A stretch of DNA of 6,614 bases, from positions 1 to 6,614 of the forward strand of contig CAJXOI010000047.1 of the NCBI GenBank assembly GCA_913057885.1, read 5' to 3'. The notes beneath the pieces were generated by a model. It made no database searches, was not told the origin of the DNA, and worked only from the letters and a program-made list of their open reading frames with translations. How positions within the stretch are numbered: the first letter of the stretch is position 1; every line of letters starts with the position of its first letter. The position numbers and the translations under genes are program-made. Below are positions 5,737 through 6,614 of this stretch, in pieces. The stretch is from an uncultured Micavibrio sp. Lineage in GTDB: Bacteria > Pseudomonadota > Alphaproteobacteria > Micavibrionales > UBA1664.

Positions 5737-6614
5737 GCCCACCAAAAAGAAAACAAATTTACCTGTTGTGCAAAAACACGACATGCATTTGACAAAAATG
5801 CATCCTGATAAGCTAGTATTGCACTACAAACATGCCCGTACGCATGATGAGAATCAAATCGATTTGATAGCAAAATCAATCAAAGATGTTGATTTCACAA
5901 ATCCGGTCACATGCGATGAGCACGGTCGTATTATCAGCGGTGTTGCTAGGTGGCTAGCGGCTAAGCGTCTTAAGCTAAATTTCATTCCTGTAAGGATTTT
6001 ACGGGGATTGACCGAGAAACAGAAGCGATCACTGATTATACGTGATAACCAATTGGCAACGCAGTCTGGTTGGGATTACGACATTCTGAAATGTGAATTC
6101 GAATTTCTAGAAGACGAATATCAATTGATGGATTTCGGGTTTGAAAATTGGGAAGTTGATAAAGTATATAATAATCTTGAAACTGAGCTAGAGCGGTCCG
6201 GTATCCCTGATGAACAGGAACTGCAGGCTGAAGATATTGAAAATGTTACAGCTGTATCACGAGAAGGTGATCTTTGGTTAATTGGCAAACATCGTCTGTT
6301 GTGCGGAAGCTGTCTTGACGAAAAGGCCGTTGATAATTTGATAGACAGCGATCTCATTCGTCTGGTAATCACCGATGCTCCTTACAATGTTCCGACAGCC
6401 GGTCATATCAGACTGAGTGATGACCACAGAGAATTCGCAATGGCTGCCGGTGAAATGTCTCCGGAAGAATTTACAGCCTTTTTAAATGCTGCATTTTCGA
6501 TTGCGGCAAGTCATTGTAAGGACGGAGCCCTGTTTTTCGGTTTTATGGACTGGAGACACATGCGGGAAATGATGGATGCCTGCGATCCCGTATTTGGACC
6601 TATGAAACAGCTTA
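5729..6614 (+). CDS. ParB-domain DNA methyltransferase (N6-adenine/N4-cytosine type), C-terminus off window
   Basis: The open frame gives 295 residues before the right edge, with no stop. Residues about 20-110 form a ParB/Srx-like domain: HPDKLVLHYKHARTHDEN, then IISGVARWLAAKRLKLNFIPV (69-88 region) with G71-V-A-R74 keeping the GxxR arginine, and RDNQLA (105-110). After a linker, GDLWLIGKHRLLCGS (180-194) opens the methyltransferase part, followed by motif IV at 216-219, and the GH...REFAMA-GEMS...EFTAFL region (225-251) typical of this family. Motif IV reads DAPYN instead of DPPYN. The SAM-binding FxGxG motif is not seen and, in the usual beta-type order, would lie to the right of the window. 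The enzyme should methylate an exocyclic amino group of adenine or cytosine; the target is unknown. Genes of this architecture are common in prophages and integrated elements, chiefly of Alphaproteobacteria (from memory). It is cotranscribed with, and overlaps, the small ParB-like gene. Confidence 0.9.
   Translation, partial: MSKPTKKKTNLPVVQKHDMHLTKMHPDKLVLHYKHARTHDENQIDLIAKSIKDVDFTNPVTCDEHGRIISGVARWLAAKRLKLNFIPVRILRGLTEKQKRSLIIRDNQLATQSGWDYDILKCEFEFLEDEYQLMDFGFENWEVDKVYNNLETELERSGIPDEQELQAEDIENVTAVSREGDLWLIGKHRLLCGSCLDEKAVDNLIDSDLIRLVITDAPYNVPTAGHIRLSDDHREFAMAAGEMSPEEFTAFLNAAFSIAASHCKDGALFFGFMDWRHMREMMDACDPVFGPMKQL

Noticed and set aside
5329..5784. 151-codon minus-strand open frame opposite the small ParB-like gene
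   Set aside because: It is antisense to a gene with clear ParB-domain similarity and a strong ribosome site, and its translation matches nothing recognisable.
1..6614. CRISPR array, suggested by the Cas4-like domain
   Set aside because: No regularly spaced direct repeats are seen and no other cas genes are present; the Cas4-like fold is part of a DUF2779 protein.

Overview
The window looks like part of a bacterial defence or mobile-DNA island. Mixed base composition, tightly packed genes and two unrelated DNA methyltransferases point that way. The organism is probably a moderately AT-rich proteobacterium. The right-hand ParB-domain/methyltransferase pair resembles a family I associate mainly with alphaproteobacterial prophages and integrated elements, but no taxonomic marker is present, so this is an inference.

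Left part (1-5150, minus strand). Four genes read leftward with almost no space between them: a DUF2779 protein (Cas4-like PD-(D/E)XK nuclease with a probable Fe-S cluster, joined to a DEDD-type exonuclease), a Dcm-type DNA cytosine-5 methyltransferase, a MutL/MORC-like GHKL ATPase, and the first 214 residues of a Z1-domain SF2 ATPase that runs off the left edge. The junctions are a 1-base gap (TAA-A-ATG), a 1-base overlap (TAATG) and a 32-base overlap. Methyltransferase, MutL-like ATPase and Z1 form a known restriction-modification-like arrangement. The methyltransferase would mark self DNA, and the two ATPases plus a nuclease would act on unmarked DNA. The usual dedicated endonuclease is not in view and may lie to the left. 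The DUF2779 nuclease at the head of the operon is the unusual part.

Middle (5151-5355). This 205-base divergent intergenic region holds an AT-rich tract, a good extended -10 promoter reading right, and a leader that can fold into a closed three-way junction at 5247-5314. The predicted transcription start (about 5245) falls at the base of that fold. The fold contains CCUCCU, which is complementary to the Shine-Dalgarno sequence of the next gene, so a switch controlling translation is plausible. This is the best candidate for something undescribed in the window.

Right part (5356-6614, plus strand). A small ParB/Srx-like protein of 126 residues overlaps by 8 bases the start of a larger protein that joins a ParB/Srx-like domain to an N6-adenine/N4-cytosine DNA methyltransferase. 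The second gene runs off the right edge after 295 codons. Its motif IV reads DAPY instead of DPPY, and the small protein lacks the arginine of the ParB GxxR motif.
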